Positions 48,118 to 58,518 are shown, counted from the first letter of the stretch. The stretch: 64,000 nucleotides of DNA from Prochlorococcus sp. AG-321-E21 (GCA_003283415.1 QBXH01000001.1:106215-170214), one strand, 5' to 3'. The notes: generated from the sequence alone by a model not told the origin. Made by a program: numbers and translations.

Positions 48118-49335
48118 ATGTCACTTACTCAATCAAAAGAGGTGAACAGTCTCTCAAGGAGATATTCAACTCATATTGAGAGAAGAATAACTAGAACAGT
48201 CATGGTTGGTAATATTGCAATTGGTAGTGAGTATCCGGTAAGAGTTCAATCAATGATAAATGAAGATACTATGGATGTAGATAATGCTTACTTAGCAATT
48301 AAAAGACTTCATGAAGTTGGATGCGAAATAGTAAGACTAACTGTTCCTTCTTTAGCTCATGCCAAGGCTGTTGGAGATATTAAAGAAAAATTAATAAAAA
48401 ATAATATAAATACTCCATTAGTTGCAGATGTTCACCATAATGGAATGAAAATTGCAATGGAGGTTTCAAAACATGTTGATAAAGTAAGAATTAATCCAGG
48501 ATTATTTGTTTTTGAGAAATCAGATCCTACAAGGACTGAATATACTGACGCTGAATTTGAGACTATTAAAAAAACAATTCTTAAAAGATTTACTCCACTT
48601 GTAGAAGTTTTAAAGTCGGAGAATAAAGCTTTAAGAATTGGAGTTAATCATGGATCTCTTTCCGAGAGAATGCTTTTTACTTATGGGGATACACCGTTAG
48701 GAATGACAGAATCTGCGATGGAATTTGTCAAAATCTGTGATGAGCTTGATTTTCATAACATCATTATTTCCATGAAAGCCTCAAGAGCACCAGTGATGTT
48801 AGCTGCATATAGAATGATTGCAGATAGATTAGATGCAGAAGGATATAACTACCCTTTGCATTTGGGTGTTACTGAAGCGGGAGATGGAGACTATGGAAGG
48901 ATTAAAAGTACAGCAGGTATTGGAACACTTCTTGCAGAAGGTCTTGGAGATACACTTAGAGTTTCTCTAACTGAAGCTCCTGAAAAGGAAATTCCAGTAT
49001 GCTATTCAATTCTGCAATCTTTAGGATTGCGAAAAACAATGGTTGAATATATCAGCTGTCCCAGCTGCGGAAGAACTCTTTTTAATTTGGAGGAGGTTGT
49101 TGATAAAGTCAGAAATGCCACTTCCCATTTGACTGGTTTAGACATAGCAATAATGGGATGTATAGTAAATGGTCCTGGAGAAATGGCTGATGCTGATTAC
49201 GGTTATGTAGGCAAAGGTAAAGGTACAATTGCTCTTTACAGAAGAAAAGAAGAGATAAAAAGAGTACCTGAGGATGAAGGGGTTGATGCTTTAATTCGCC
49301 TCATTAAAGATGATGGTAAATGGATTGAACCCTAA
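48118..49335 (+). CDS. ispG: 4-hydroxy-3-methylbut-2-enyl diphosphate synthase (IspG/GcpE)
   Basis: 405-aa iron-sulfur enzyme of the non-mevalonate isoprenoid pathway, supplying precursors for carotenoids and phytol. [15 protein letters not shown] near the N-terminus and the cluster-binding [13 protein letters not shown] and [12 protein letters not shown] segments are clear. Full length for cyanobacteria. Confidence 0.96.
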   Translation: MSLTQSKEVNSLSRRYSTHIERRITRTVMVGNIAIGSEYPVRVQSMINEDTMDVDNAYLAIKRLHEVGCEIVRLTVPSLAHAKAVGDIKEKLIKNNINTPLVADVHHNGMKIAMEVSKHVDKVRINPGLFVFEKSDPTRTEYTDAEFETIKKTILKRFTPLVEVLKSENKALRIGVNHGSLSERMLFTYGDTPLGMTESAMEFVKICDELDFHNIIISMKASRAPVMLAAYRMIADRLDAEGYNYPLHLGVTEAGDGDYGRIKSTAGIGTLLAEGLGDTLRVSLTEAPEKEIPVCYSILQSLGLRKTMVEYISCPSCGRTLFNLEEVVDKVRNATSHLTGLDIAIMGCIVNGPGEMADADYGYVGKGKGTIALYRRKEEIKRVPEDEGVDALIRLIKDDGKWIEP

Positions 49336-49392
49336 ACATATTTTTAATTTATAATTCAATTAATAAAAAATATTAATGCCTAGTACCGACCT

Positions 49393-50727
49393 TTGAAAAT
49401 AAAAAAATTATTTAAAAAGAAACTTGTCTTTCTAATAGTGACTACTTTTTCTGGAATATTAGTGATTAATCATTCAAAGGCGACAATTTTACAAAATAAC
49501 TATAAAGAGGTTATTGATCACGTTTGGCAGATTGTATATAGAGATTTCCTTGATTCAAGTGGGAATTTTGAGAGATCTAATTGGATTACTTTAAGAAAGG
49601 AATTTTTAGCAAAAAAATATTCAGATAATAATGAAGCTTATGATGCTATTAGAGATATGCTTTCAAATTTAAATGACCCATATACAAGATTTCTAGATCC
49701 TAAAGAATTTAATCAAATGAGAATAGATACTTCAGGAGAATTAACTGGCGTAGGAATACAAATTGTTAAAGATAAAGAATCTGATTCTCTAATAATTATC
49801 TCTCCTATAGAAGGAACTCCTGCTTATGAGGCTGGAATTAAAGCTAGAGATAAGATTTTATCCATCGATAATGTCTCTACTAAAGGATTGAATATTGAGG
49901 ATGCAGTTAAATTAATAAGAGGCAGAAGAGGTACAAAAGTTAAACTTGAAATCCTAAGAAATGGGAATTCTTTTTACAAGTCTTTATTAAGAGAAAGGAT
50001 AGAAATAAAATCAGTGACAAGCAAAATCAATCAAACAAAAGATGGATTATTAATAGGTTATGTAAGATTAAAACAATTTAATGCAAATGCATCAAAAGAG
50101 ATGAAAGATACATTAAAAGATCTAGAAATAAAAAAAGTTTCTGGATATGTTCTTGATTTAAGAAGTAATCCTGGAGGATTATTAGAATCTAGCATTGACA
50201 TTTCTCGTCAATTTATTGATAAAGGCATAATCGTAAGCACCTTATCTAAAGATGGATTAAAAGAGATAAAGAGAGCAAATGGTAAGGTTTTAACAAAAAA
50301 ACCTTTAATTGTACTTGTGAATGAAGGTTCGGCGAGTGCGAGTGAAATAGTTTCAGGAGCAATAAGAGATAACAATAGAGGTAAATTAGTTGGGGAAAAA
50401 ACTTTCGGTAAAGGTCTTGTTCAGTCTATGAGAACTTTGGTGGATGGTTCAGGTTTAACAGTTACAGTCGCCAAGTATTTAACTCCTAATGGAACAGATA
50501 TAAATAAGTTTGGAATTACTCCAGACATAGTAGTCGAAATGAATTCTAATCCAATTCTTCAGAGAGAAATTGGTACTAAAAGAGATAGACAATATAGAGC
50601 GGGTGAGAAAGCACTTATTAAAATTATTAAAAAAAATAAATTAGTAAGCCAATTTAAACCTAGGTCTGTAAATTTATTAGCTGTTTTTAAAAACAAGGAA
50701 AATAACTTCGTTTATTCTTTAAATTAG
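49393..50727 (+). CDS. ctp: C-terminal processing protease (S41 family)
   Basis: 444 aa, TTG start. An N-terminal signal/anchor (residues about 11-30) is followed by a PDZ domain (about 105-190, with GVGIQIVKDKESDSL) and the peptidase core: NEGSASASEIVSGAI carries the nucleophile Ser and EKTFGKGLVQS the catalytic Lys. It acts in the lumen or periplasm, for example maturing photosystem proteins such as D1. Which of the Ctp paralogues it is cannot be told. Confidence 0.92.
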   Translation: MKIKKLFKKKLVFLIVTTFSGILVINHSKATILQNNYKEVIDHVWQIVYRDFLDSSGNFERSNWITLRKEFLAKKYSDNNEAYDAIRDMLSNLNDPYTRFLDPKEFNQMRIDTSGELTGVGIQIVKDKESDSLIIISPIEGTPAYEAGIKARDKILSIDNVSTKGLNIEDAVKLIRGRRGTKVKLEILRNGNSFYKSLLRERIEIKSVTSKINQTKDGLLIGYVRLKQFNANASKEMKDTLKDLEIKKVSGYVLDLRSNPGGLLESSIDISRQFIDKGIIVSTLSKDGLKEIKRANGKVLTKKPLIVLVNEGSASASEIVSGAIRDNNRGKLVGEKTFGKGLVQSMRTLVDGSGLTVTVAKYLTPNGTDINKFGITPDIVVEMNSNPILQREIGTKRDRQYRAGEKALIKIIKKNKLVSQFKPRSVNLLAVFKNKENNFVYSLN

Positions 50728-51638
50728 ATACTCATATCCAGCATTCTTTTTATAGGTGTGTAAGCTTTTTTTATTATTTTAGGGTCTAATTCAATTGCAG
50801 GGGAATTGTTTTTTAAACAATCTAAAATTTTTTCTAAAGTATTTAATTTCATATATGGACACTCATTACATTTACACCCATCAATATCTGGTACTTCGAT
50901 AAAATTTTTATTAGGTTCTTTCTTTTTCATTTGATGAATTATCCCAGGTTCAGTTAAAACCATATAAGTATTAGAATAATCCTTACTAACGAAATCTAAT
51001 AACTTACTGGTTGAACCAATAAAATCTGAAAGGACTAACAAATTTTGACTACATTCAGGATGGGCTATTACCTTTGACTCGGGATATTTGTACTTTAATT
51101 TTAATAAAGCCTCTTCACTAAATGTTTCATGAACTACACAGCTACCTGGCCAAAGTTTAAGTTTTCTACCTGAATTCTTTTGAACCCATCGACCAAGATT
51201 TTTATCTGGTGCAAATATGATTTTTTTATCTTTAGGAATTTTTGCTACTAATGAAACAGCGTTGCTACTAGTACAGATTAAATCACTTTGAGCTTTAACT
51301 TCTGCAGTACAGTTTATATAACTAACAACATAATGATCTGGATTCTCTTCTATAAATTTTCTGAACTCTTCTGCAGGACAATCATCAGCCAATGAACAAC
51401 CTGCATCAATATCAGGTAATAAAACTGTTTTGTTTGGGCTAAGTATTTTTGCGGTTTCTGCCATGAAGTGGACTCCGCAAAATATTATTATATCTGCATC
51501 ATTATTTGCCGCTTTCCTAGAGAGATCTAAAGAATCTCCAATAAAATCAGCAATATCTTGAATTTCTGGCGCTTGATAATAATGTGCAAGTATTATCGCA
51601 TTAGCTTTTAAACAAAGCTCCTTAATTTCAGAAATCAA
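50724..51638 (-). CDS. nadA: Quinolinate synthase
   Basis: 304-aa 4Fe-4S enzyme of de novo NAD synthesis. LAHYYQAPEIQD opens the first domain, CGVHFMAETAKIL and SYINCTAEVKA supply ligand/active-site residues, and PDIDGCKCNECPYMKLN holds the C-terminal cluster Cys. Overlaps the convergent ctp stop by 4 bp. No nadB or nadC is adjacent. Confidence 0.94.
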   Translation of the reverse strand: MISEIKELCLKANAIILAHYYQAPEIQDIADFIGDSLDLSRKAANNDADIIIFCGVHFMAETAKILSPNKTVLLPDIDAGCSLADDCPAEEFRKFIEENPDHYVVSYINCTAEVKAQSDLICTSSNAVSLVAKIPKDKKIIFAPDKNLGRWVQKNSGRKLKLWPGSCVVHETFSEEALLKLKYKYPESKVIAHPECSQNLLVLSDFIGSTSKLLDFVSKDYSNTYMVLTEPGIIHQMKKKEPNKNFIEVPDIDGCKCNECPYMKLNTLEKILDCLKNNSPAIELDPKIIKKAYTPIKRMLDMSI

Positions 51639-51741
51639 ATCTTTTTCTGTTTGAGTTGATTTATGTTTGGCAGTAGAAGTTATACTGGTCAGGATTTACA
51701 ATGTCACTAAATAGATTATATGCCTTTAAATAGAAAAAATT

Positions 51742-52590
51742 CTGACAAATTTAAAAATTGCTATTGTTGGTGACTGCCACGGTCAGTGGTCTGAGGTAGA
51801 TGTCGGGATTTTATCGCTTATAAATCCAGATATTGTTTTATTTGTTGGAGATGTTTCTGATGGTAGTATCAAAATAATAAAGAAAATTAATCTAATAAAA
51901 ATCCCCACTTATGTGATTTTAGGAAACCATGATCGAGGTAAAGACTCCACAGGAGAGACTCTTTTAAAACAAATTCGAGTTTTGCGAGAAAAATATTGCG
52001 CCTGGAATTTGAAAATTTTTAATAATCAATTAAATATTTTAAGTGCCAGGCCCTGTAGCTCAGGTGGGGGATATTATCTTTCGAAGGAGGTTAAATCTAT
52101 TTATGGGCCCATAAGCGAACAAGAGTCAGTTAAAAAAATCCTAAAATGTTCAGAAAAAAACGTTAAAGAATTACCTCTTATTTTCATGTCACATGCAGGC
52201 CCTTCTGGCTTGGGATCCGACTCTACCAGTATTTGTGGCAAAGATTGGAAAGAACCCTCTTGTGACTGGGGAGATAGAGATTTAGCTGTTGCAATCTCAG
52301 AAATACAAAAAAAAAGGAAAATAGACCTTGTCATTTTTGGCCATATGCATAATCGTCTGAAAAGAAATCAAGGTTTGAGAAAAATGTTCAAAATTGATAA
52401 AGAAGGTACAGCTTATTTGAATTCTGCAATAGTGCCTAGATATAAAAATAATTTGGAGGGCGAATTATTAGTAAACTTTTCTTGGGTTGAGTTTGTAGAT
52501 AATGAAATTTCGCATATTTCTAGCCGATGGTATTCAGAGTCTGGAAAGATATGTGAAGAAGAAATTCTTTTTTCAAATAGCAATTTTTAA
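51742..52590 (+). CDS. Metallophosphoesterase, TIGR04168-like; start disrupted
   Basis: The track begins at 51913, but the frame is open upstream to 51730 and encodes the first metal motif IAIVGDCHGQWSEVD, then LFVGDVSDG and GNHDRG. Later GHMHNR completes the calcineurin-like site. No ATG, GTG or TTG lies between the upstream stop and the first motif; only CTG (51742), ATT or ATA. An ATG at 51719 in the neighbouring frame (MPLNRKNSDKF) would join if the A5 run near 51754 were one base shorter. Start codon is therefore uncertain. Confidence 0.8.
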   Translation: MTNLKIAIVGDCHGQWSEVDVGILSLINPDIVLFVGDVSDGSIKIIKKINLIKIPTYVILGNHDRGKDSTGETLLKQIRVLREKYCAWNLKIFNNQLNILSARPCSSGGGYYLSKEVKSIYGPISEQESVKKILKCSEKNVKELPLIFMSHAGPSGLGSDSTSICGKDWKEPSCDWGDRDLAVAISEIQKKRKIDLVIFGHMHNRLKRNQGLRKMFKIDKEGTAYLNSAIVPRYKNNLEGELLVNFSWVEFVDNEISHISSRWYSESGKICEEEILFSNSNF

Positions 52591-53408
52591 CTTCTTTTAG
52601 GTTTCTCATATCTTGAGAATACGGTTTGTGATAAAAGGTATCCTGCAATTGCTGCGGCGGCAAAAGCAAGTCCATTTTTGAATAACGGTATTAGTTCACT
52701 TGTTCTAGAAATTATTGGTGCTAAACCAAAAATGCCAAATAGCATTCCCCATAAAGGTGAAAGCAGAGCTAAAAATCCAATTGAAATTATTTGACCTTCT
52801 TTTCTTGGAGCGGCAGCAAATCCTGCAACTAATCCTCCTAAAATAGAAGTACACAAAGTCCATATATATTGTTCTTTTGGCAATCCAGGAACAACTTGAC
52901 ACCCTCCTCTGTTAAGACAAATTTTTACTGAATTAATTGCATCTAATACTGCACCATCTTCTCCATGATCTTTTACATAATATTGATTCCCGAATCTTGT
53001 TTGAAGTTCCACCCAAAATAATCTTGGCATGAAAGCAAAGTATGCTTCACCAACATTAAAATTTAATAAATTTCCTCCTCTAGGATCTGCAATTACTAAT
53101 AAACTTGTTTCATCTAAATCCCAATAATCTTTTATGGCAATTCCAGGGATACTTTCGAATTGAGATAAATATTTAATCTTCCAACCACTTACCTTTTCTA
53201 AGTTATTAAGGTTTTCCTCTAAAGAAGTTTTCTGATCGGGACTTAATGTCTTTGCCAAATCAATAACAGGTGTTTTTTCTTCAGGTAAAAGATTTGGATT
53301 ATTAATAGCAAAAGAAGGTTCATTAAAAATTAAAATTACTATAGATAGAATTATTCCTAAGAAATAGTTAATCTTTGAATGCATAAAAGTGTTTTTGTCT
53401 TTATACAT
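52587..53408 (-). CDS. TPM-domain protein (Psb32/TLP18.3-like)
   Basis: 273 aa; ATG at 53384 (MHSKINYF) is an equally good start. A signal/anchor (about residues 12-34) is followed by a TPM domain at about 42-170 (VIDLAKTLSPDQKTSLEENL, KDYWDLDETSLLVIADPRGG), then three C-terminal membrane helices. The family acts on photosystem II repair and phosphatase-like activity at the thylakoid lumen. It overlaps the convergent phosphoesterase by 4 bp. Confidence 0.87.
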   Translation of the reverse strand: MYKDKNTFMHSKINYFLGIILSIVILIFNEPSFAINNPNLLPEEKTPVIDLAKTLSPDQKTSLEENLNNLEKVSGWKIKYLSQFESIPGIAIKDYWDLDETSLLVIADPRGGNLLNFNVGEAYFAFMPRLFWVELQTRFGNQYYVKDHGEDGAVLDAINSVKICLNRGGCQVVPGLPKEQYIWTLCTSILGGLVAGFAAAPRKEGQIISIGFLALLSPLWGMLFGIFGLAPIISRTSELIPLFKNGLAFAAAAIAGYLLSQTVFSRYEKPKRS

Positions 53409-53416
53409 TTTCGCCG

Positions 53417-54607
53417 ATGAAAAGCCTACCCGTGAATAATCAAGAATGGTTAATAAAAAAAATAATAAAAAAAGGAGGAACTATCAGTTTTTATGACTAT
53501 ATGGACCTCGTTTTGAATGACCCAAATAATGGATACTACGGAAGTGGTAGAGCTAATTTAGGCTCTAAGGGTGATTTTGTTACTTCACCTTCAATGTCAG
53601 ATGACTTTGCATTTTTGTTATCGAAACAAATTCACGAATGGTTGATACAGGTAAAAAATAAATCAATTTATGATGATAAGTTATCTGTGATTGAGTTTGG
53701 AGCAGGAGATGGCACTCTTATGAGCGGTCTCCTTGCGTACTTCTTAATTCATGATAAAAAATTATTAAAAAATGTTTGTTTTATAATCTTTGAGCCAAAT
53801 AAAGGAATGATAAAAAAACAGCACAAGAAATTAGAAAAATATTTAAAATTGGGTTTTGATATTTTATGGAAAAATTTAGAGGACTTGGAAGATAATACTT
53901 TAAATGGGGTTGTATTAGCTAATGAGGTACTCGATGCTTTGCCAGTAGAAAGAATAATAAATTCAAAAGGTAAAATGCATCGGCAAGGAGTCTCTTTAGA
54001 TAAAAAATCAGGAAAATTGTTCTTTGAAGAAATTACAATTACGCAAGAATTAAAAAAGAGTATTGCCTCTGTTCAGGAAAGATTAGATATTAATATCCCC
54101 CCTAAAAATGCTCCAGAAGGATGGACTACCGAATGGCATATAGATAATAAAAAATGGTTAAAGGCTATTTATGCAAAAATGAATAATGGAATTGTATTAA
54201 TAATTGACTATGCCAAAGAAGCTAAAAGATATTATTCACCAAGTAATAGTAACGGGACATTAATTTCCTATAAACACCAAAAGATTGTTGAAAATGTTTT
54301 CGAGTCTCCAGGTAATTGCGATTTAACTTCTCATGTTTGTATTGAAAGTTTAATTTATGATTCGGAAACCTCAGGTTTTGAAACTATTGGAATAGTTAAA
54401 CAGGGAGAAGCTTTGTTGGCACTTGGTTTAGCAGAACGTCTTTTTGAAATTCAGAATGAACTAAAGGATGATATCTCAAAGGCTCTTTTCAGAAGAGAAG
54501 CCTTACTGAGATTAGTTGACCCAATCTGTTTAGGAGATTTTAAATGGTTTATTTTTAGCAAATTTAATAATAAAAAAATTAAAATAAATTCAAGCTGTGT
54601 TCGCTAA
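53417..54607 (+). CDS. SAM-dependent methyltransferase, MidA/NDUFAF7 family
   Basis: 396 aa. [20 protein letters not shown] and [13 protein letters not shown] at the N-terminus, [16 protein letters not shown] for SAM motif I, and [14 protein letters not shown] fit COG1565. Mitochondrial NDUFAF7 methylates an arginine of complex I, so a role in the related NDH-1 complex is possible in cyanobacteria. It is divergent from the TPM gene (8 nt apart). Confidence 0.87.
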   Translation: MKSLPVNNQEWLIKKIIKKGGTISFYDYMDLVLNDPNNGYYGSGRANLGSKGDFVTSPSMSDDFAFLLSKQIHEWLIQVKNKSIYDDKLSVIEFGAGDGTLMSGLLAYFLIHDKKLLKNVCFIIFEPNKGMIKKQHKKLEKYLKLGFDILWKNLEDLEDNTLNGVVLANEVLDALPVERIINSKGKMHRQGVSLDKKSGKLFFEEITITQELKKSIASVQERLDINIPPKNAPEGWTTEWHIDNKKWLKAIYAKMNNGIVLIIDYAKEAKRYYSPSNSNGTLISYKHQKIVENVFESPGNCDLTSHVCIESLIYDSETSGFETIGIVKQGEALLALGLAERLFEIQNELKDDISKALFRREALLRLVDPICLGDFKWFIFSKFNNKKIKINSSCVR

Positions 54608-55695
54608 TCGAAATATTTTAGGAATTGCGACTCATTTATATCATTGAATATATCAACTTCTCCAATCTCTTTAGGTAGGATAAATCTCATTTTTCCATCT
54701 CGTACTTTTTTATCGCCCATAAGTATTGTTATTACTTCATCCTTTTTGATTTTAGGTGTCTGGGTTGGTAGACCATAGCTTTCAATAAGATTATCCTGCC
54801 TTGAAGAATGCTCTTTTGACCATAAATTTTTTTCAGTAGCAATATCTCCTGCGATTTTCATCCCAATTGATATTGCTTCGCCATGAAGATACTCTCCATA
54901 TCCACACAAATTTTCTATTACATGGCCAAATGAATGTCCATAATTCAATATCGCTCGAATACCTGTTTCTTTTTCGTCTTCAGAAACTATATAAGCCTTA
55001 GTTGTAATTGAATTATTTATGATTTTTATTAATGATTCGTTCTCGAGCTTGAGAATTTTATCTCTATTCTTTTCTCTTTCTAAGTATTCAAAAAGTGATT
55101 TATCTTTTATGACTCCATATTTGATAACTTCTGCCATGCCTGCCTTGAATTCTCTAGTGGGTAAAGTTATTAGGGTTTCAGGGTCAATAAAAACTGCTAT
55201 TGGTTGATAAAAAGCTCCTATTAGATTTTTCCCTTTAGGATGATTAACTGCTGTTTTCCCCCCAACAGATGAATCAACCATAGACAATAATGTTGTAGGA
55301 ATTTGTACGTATTCAATACCTCTTAACCATGTGGCGGCAGCAAAACCAGTGACATCTCCTACAATTCCTCCCCCGAGTGCAATCATTAAGGAATTTCTAT
55401 CTAAACCAACCTCAAAAGCAGCATTATATATATCACTTAAACTTGCCAAGTTTTTATGAGATTCTCCGGCTTTAATATTAAATATTTGAGCACTGAAATT
55501 ATATTTTTTTAAACTATTAAGAAGTTTCGTACCAAATAAATTTGATATTTCTATATTTGAAACTATAAGTATTTTTCTATCATTATTAATCCCAATTCGG
55601 GTTAGTTCTTCCCCAATGTTATTAATTATTCCTTGTTTTATAGTAACTTCATATGAATTATTACTTAAAGGAACTAGTATTTTGTTCTTATTCAC
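54604..55695 (-). CDS. aroB: 3-dehydroquinate synthase
   Basis: 363-aa NAD- and zinc-dependent enzyme, second step of the shikimate pathway. [19 protein letters not shown] is the NAD-loop motif, [22 protein letters not shown] the active-site segment, and [11 protein letters not shown] the zinc ligand region. Full family length. Overlaps the end of the convergent MidA-like gene by 4 bp. Confidence 0.95.
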   Translation of the reverse strand: MNKNKILVPLSNNSYEVTIKQGIINNIGEELTRIGINNDRKILIVSNIEISNLFGTKLLNSLKKYNFSAQIFNIKAGESHKNLASLSDIYNAAFEVGLDRNSLMIALGGGIVGDVTGFAAATWLRGIEYVQIPTTLLSMVDSSVGGKTAVNHPKGKNLIGAFYQPIAVFIDPETLITLPTREFKAGMAEVIKYGVIKDKSLFEYLEREKNRDKILKLENESLIKIINNSITTKAYIVSEDEKETGIRAILNYGHSFGHVIENLCGYGEYLHGEAISIGMKIAGDIATEKNLWSKEHSSRQDNLIESYGLPTQTPKIKKDEVITILMGDKKVRDGKMRFILPKEIGEVDIFNDINESQFLKYFD

Positions 55696-55826
55696 AATGA
55701 ATGTCTTAGAAGAGTTATTTCTATGATATTTAAAATGGATTGTATTTATTCTAACCTTATAGGGACTTAAAAATTAGATTAAAATAATCAGTTGTTAAGA
55801 ATTAAAATTCATAATAAGATCATCAT

Positions 55827-57014
55827 ATGAATTCAAAAAGAAATATAGAAAATATAAAGAAAAATTATTCACTGGGAATAATTGGAGGCGGTCAATTAGC
55901 TTTAATGCTTGCTGAAGCTGCAAATAATAGAGGAATTAAAGTATGCATTCAAACCAAATCTTCCAATGACCCTGCAGGTTCAAAAGCTGATTATGTCATT
56001 GAAGCAGATCCCCTAAAGGTAAAGGGAAATAAAGACTTAATTAAAGAGTGCGAAAAAATTATTTTTGAAAATGAATGGATTAAAATTGAAAAATTGAATT
56101 TAATTGAGTCTAAAAATGTTTTTGTACCAAGCCTTGAATCAATTCAACCTTTAGTCGATAGAATTTCTCAAAAAAAATTAATAAATAGATTAAATATCCC
56201 ATCACCAAGATGGAAATCAATAGAAGAATTTAAAAGTCTTGATAATGAAGAAATTGATTCTTGGAATTTTCCCTTAATGATTAAATCTTATAAAGGAGGT
56301 TATGACGGTAAAGGGAATAGAAAAATTAATAGCTATGAAGATTTAAATTCTTTTTTAGAGACTAATTCAGACGAATGCCTTATTGAAGAATGGGTCGACT
56401 ATAAAAATGAACTTGCCTTAGTGGGATCTAGAGATTTTGATGGATCAATAAGATTCTTTCCTCTCGTTGAGACATTTCAAAAAAATAATGTTTGTGATTG
56501 GGTTTTGTCTCCAGCTGAAATTGATTATGATTTGAAAACTTTTGCAATAAATATTTTCTCTTCAATAGTAAATGAACTTAATTATGTTGGGGTAATGGGA
56601 ATCGAATTCTTTTATGGTGATAAAGGACTATTAATTAATGAAATAGCTCCCAGAACTCATAATTCTGCACACTTTTCTATTGAAGCTTGTTCTTCAAGCC
56701 AATTCGATCAATATGTTTGTATCTCTTCAGGCATCAAGCCTCCCGAAATAAATATGCATTCCCAAGGATCCTTAATGATAAATTTACTAGGTTTGAAAAA
56801 AAATTTTCCTATATCCATTAAAAAAAGAATTGAATTGTTATCTCAAATAAAAGGTTCCAATCTTCATTGGTATGGAAAATCTAGAGAAAGTGTTGGACGG
56901 AAAATGGCCCATGTAACTTTTTTACTGAATGAAAAGAATCATTCGAAAAGAGTAGAAAAATCAAAGGATATATTAACTAAAGTAAGAGAGATCTGGCCAT
57001 CTCCAAATGACTAA
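55827..57014 (+). CDS. purK: 5-(carboxyamino)imidazole ribonucleotide synthase
   Basis: 395-aa ATP-grasp enzyme of purine synthesis, carboxylating AIR with bicarbonate. LGIIGGGQLALMLAEAA at residues 17-33 is the PurK N-terminus, IKSYKGGYDGKGNR the ATP-binding loop, and INEIAPRTHNSAHFSIEACSSSQF the ATP-grasp end. In cyanobacteria the 6S RNA gene commonly lies next to purK, as here. Confidence 0.94.
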   Translation: MNSKRNIENIKKNYSLGIIGGGQLALMLAEAANNRGIKVCIQTKSSNDPAGSKADYVIEADPLKVKGNKDLIKECEKIIFENEWIKIEKLNLIESKNVFVPSLESIQPLVDRISQKKLINRLNIPSPRWKSIEEFKSLDNEEIDSWNFPLMIKSYKGGYDGKGNRKINSYEDLNSFLETNSDECLIEEWVDYKNELALVGSRDFDGSIRFFPLVETFQKNNVCDWVLSPAEIDYDLKTFAINIFSSIVNELNYVGVMGIEFFYGDKGLLINEIAPRTHNSAHFSIEACSSSQFDQYVCISSGIKPPEINMHSQGSLMINLLGLKKNFPISIKKRIELLSQIKGSNLHWYGKSRESVGRKMAHVTFLLNEKNHSKRVEKSKDILTKVREIWPSPND

Positions 57015-57049
57015 AGAAATAAGTTAATATTTGAATACTGGATCTTTGG

Positions 57050-57226
57050 TCAAGTTCTTCTTTATGTGCTCTGATCTGACTCTTTTTCGACTTGAGGAGA
57101 CTGACGTGATGTGGACGTAAACCAATCCTGTAATTGGAAACGAAAGCCCACTTTGACTCCTCTTCTGGCTTTTCCAGGTCGATGCAACAGAGGGCTGGCG
57201 GGGATTCGGTGTACCTCTAAGAACAG
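57050..57226 (+). ncRNA. ssaA: 6S RNA
   Basis: About 177 nt just after purK, with higher GC than the flanks, and foldable into one long imperfect rod. Outer arms GTTCTT / AAGAAC close it, then GTGCTCTGA pairs with TTCGGTGTAC (with G-U pairs that would be lost on the other strand), AGGAG pairs with CTCCT, and CCAAT / ATTGG forms the apical part, leaving central bulges. This is the shape of 6S RNA, which mimics an open promoter and binds RNA polymerase. A tracked minus ORF over it is a shadow. Confidence 0.8.
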
Positions 57227-57273
57227 TTATAATGACTGCTTTCTTGGAGGTATTTAATTTTTTAGAAATAGGT

Positions 57274-57308
57274 GGTCCTACCACGAGGTCCTACCTAGAG
57301 GTCCTACC
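57274..57308. repeat. Three tandem 13-nt repeats (GGTCCTACC core)
   Basis: GGTCCTACC occurs at 57274, 57287 and 57300, exactly 13 nt apart, inside a longer unit (A/T)GGTCCTACC plus 3 nt. A diverged copy GGACCTACC lies at 57459. The array begins about 48 nt past the 6S end. Nothing else is seen in 57309-57541 apart from AT-rich sequence. Confidence 0.8.
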
Positions 57309-57541
57309 ATGTTTACATACTGAAACTTATATATCTCAAATCGCTTATATAATGATTACTTTAAAATAAGGAAACAGATCGCTAGAAGTATAAATAATTA
57401 ATTATTAAAGGATAAAAAGTGATATATTTAGCTTTTCTTATAGGTAACAGCTAATAGTGGACCTACCAGTTGTTTTCTCTTAACGTTATTATTTGTAGTT
57501 AATTTAAATCAATATATGGTAGTGCCAGTTATTGGTTGAAG

Positions 57542-57964
57542 CTAAATTTTTTTATCTCTTTCGAGAATAGCTCTTGCTTTATTCCATCTTTTCTCGAATG
57601 ACTCTTTGCTTACTTCAATCTGATTCCCATACTTATCTACACTGCTGTACTAGATGTCTTGAACATAATCTACAAAAGGTTTAAGGGCTTTCATACTCTT
57701 TGATTTAAGAAGCTTTGTAAATGCTTCCATCGACCTCTCAAGCCTGTCTCTTTCAAGGTTTTGAATCCACATTGAATCCTGATGATGATAGAGAAGAACC
57801 TTCACTACTTCGTCATAGGAAAGCCAAGGGTGAGCCTCTTTTATTTGTTGTGTTCTGTCCATTTGTTTAAGTGTTAATTGTTCGTTATGTCTGTGTAGTT
57901 TTCGATGGGGTGGCATGGAGGGGGATCTCCTGAAGATATTAATTATTAATCCCTTTCTATCCAT
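57542..57964 (-). CDS. Hypothetical protein interrupted by an in-frame TAG
   Basis: The tracked 104-aa frame (57650-57964; ATG at 57916, MPPHRKLHRHNE, is a likelier start) ends VDYVQDI-TAG. The same frame continues for 35 more sense codons in protein-like text (YSSVDKYGNQIEVSKESFEK ...RAILERDKKI) to a TAG at 57542. The protein is basic and helical, with HPWLSYDEVVKVLLYHHQDS. So either the gene is truncated by one mutation or the TAG is read through. Family not recognised. Confidence 0.6.
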
Positions 57965-57969
57965 AAAGG

Positions 57970-58191
57970 TTATTTTTTATTGAATATATTTAGAAATTTT
58001 TGAATTAAGGATTCCTCTTTCTTCTCACTTTGTTCCTTCTCTGAATTAATAAAAAAAGATGGCTCTTTCTTCTCAATTTGTTCCTTCTCAATTTGCACTT
58101 TCTTTTTTTCTTCGGCTTTCTTATACCAACTTCCATATTGAGATTTTTTATAATCTTGACTACTTTTTTCTAAGTTTTTCTCATCAGTCAT
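57970..58191 (-). CDS. Small highly charged repeat protein
   Basis: 73 aa from an ATG, 5 nt upstream of the interrupted gene. The middle repeats the blocks KEQIEKKEPSF and KEQSEKKEESL, probably a helical, low-complexity region, with an amphipathic C-terminus (IQKFLNIFNKK). Family not recognised. Confidence 0.6.
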   Translation of the reverse strand: MTDEKNLEKSSQDYKKSQYGSWYKKAEEKKKVQIEKEQIEKKEPSFFINSEKEQSEKKEESLIQKFLNIFNKK

Positions 58192-58518
58192 GGGTTAAAT
58201 AATTTCTATATATATAGAGTAATTATTTGATAGTAAATATCAACTATTTCGGTGGGTTCTTCTTCTAATTGTTCAAGAGCTCTTCTAATTCTCTTGATTT
58301 CTATTTGATTTTCTCTATCAATAACTTCACTTTACAGGAATGTTAGTGAAGTTTTAAATGAATCAACTGCTGTGTAAGGTCTAGTTCCACTTGATAAACC
58401 AATATCAACTAATTTCTAGATTATTACAGCCAATGTAATGAATAAGACTGTTCCCTTTTTTGAAAATTATAAAATCCAAAGGCAATACCTAATTAAAGAT
58501 GTGTAAGTAGTATGCGTT
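58192..58518. other. Gap with a possible gene remnant
   Basis: About 330 nt. On the minus strand a startless frame after a TAA (near 58336) reads SEVIDRENQIEIKRIRRALE and ends at 58212 in IVDIYYQIITLYI. It is protein-like and may be the tail of a lost gene. Nothing else is supported here. Confidence 0.3.

Noticed and set aside
57024-57284. 86-aa minus ORF
   Set aside because: It covers the structured, plus-strand 6S RNA and has no protein-like features.
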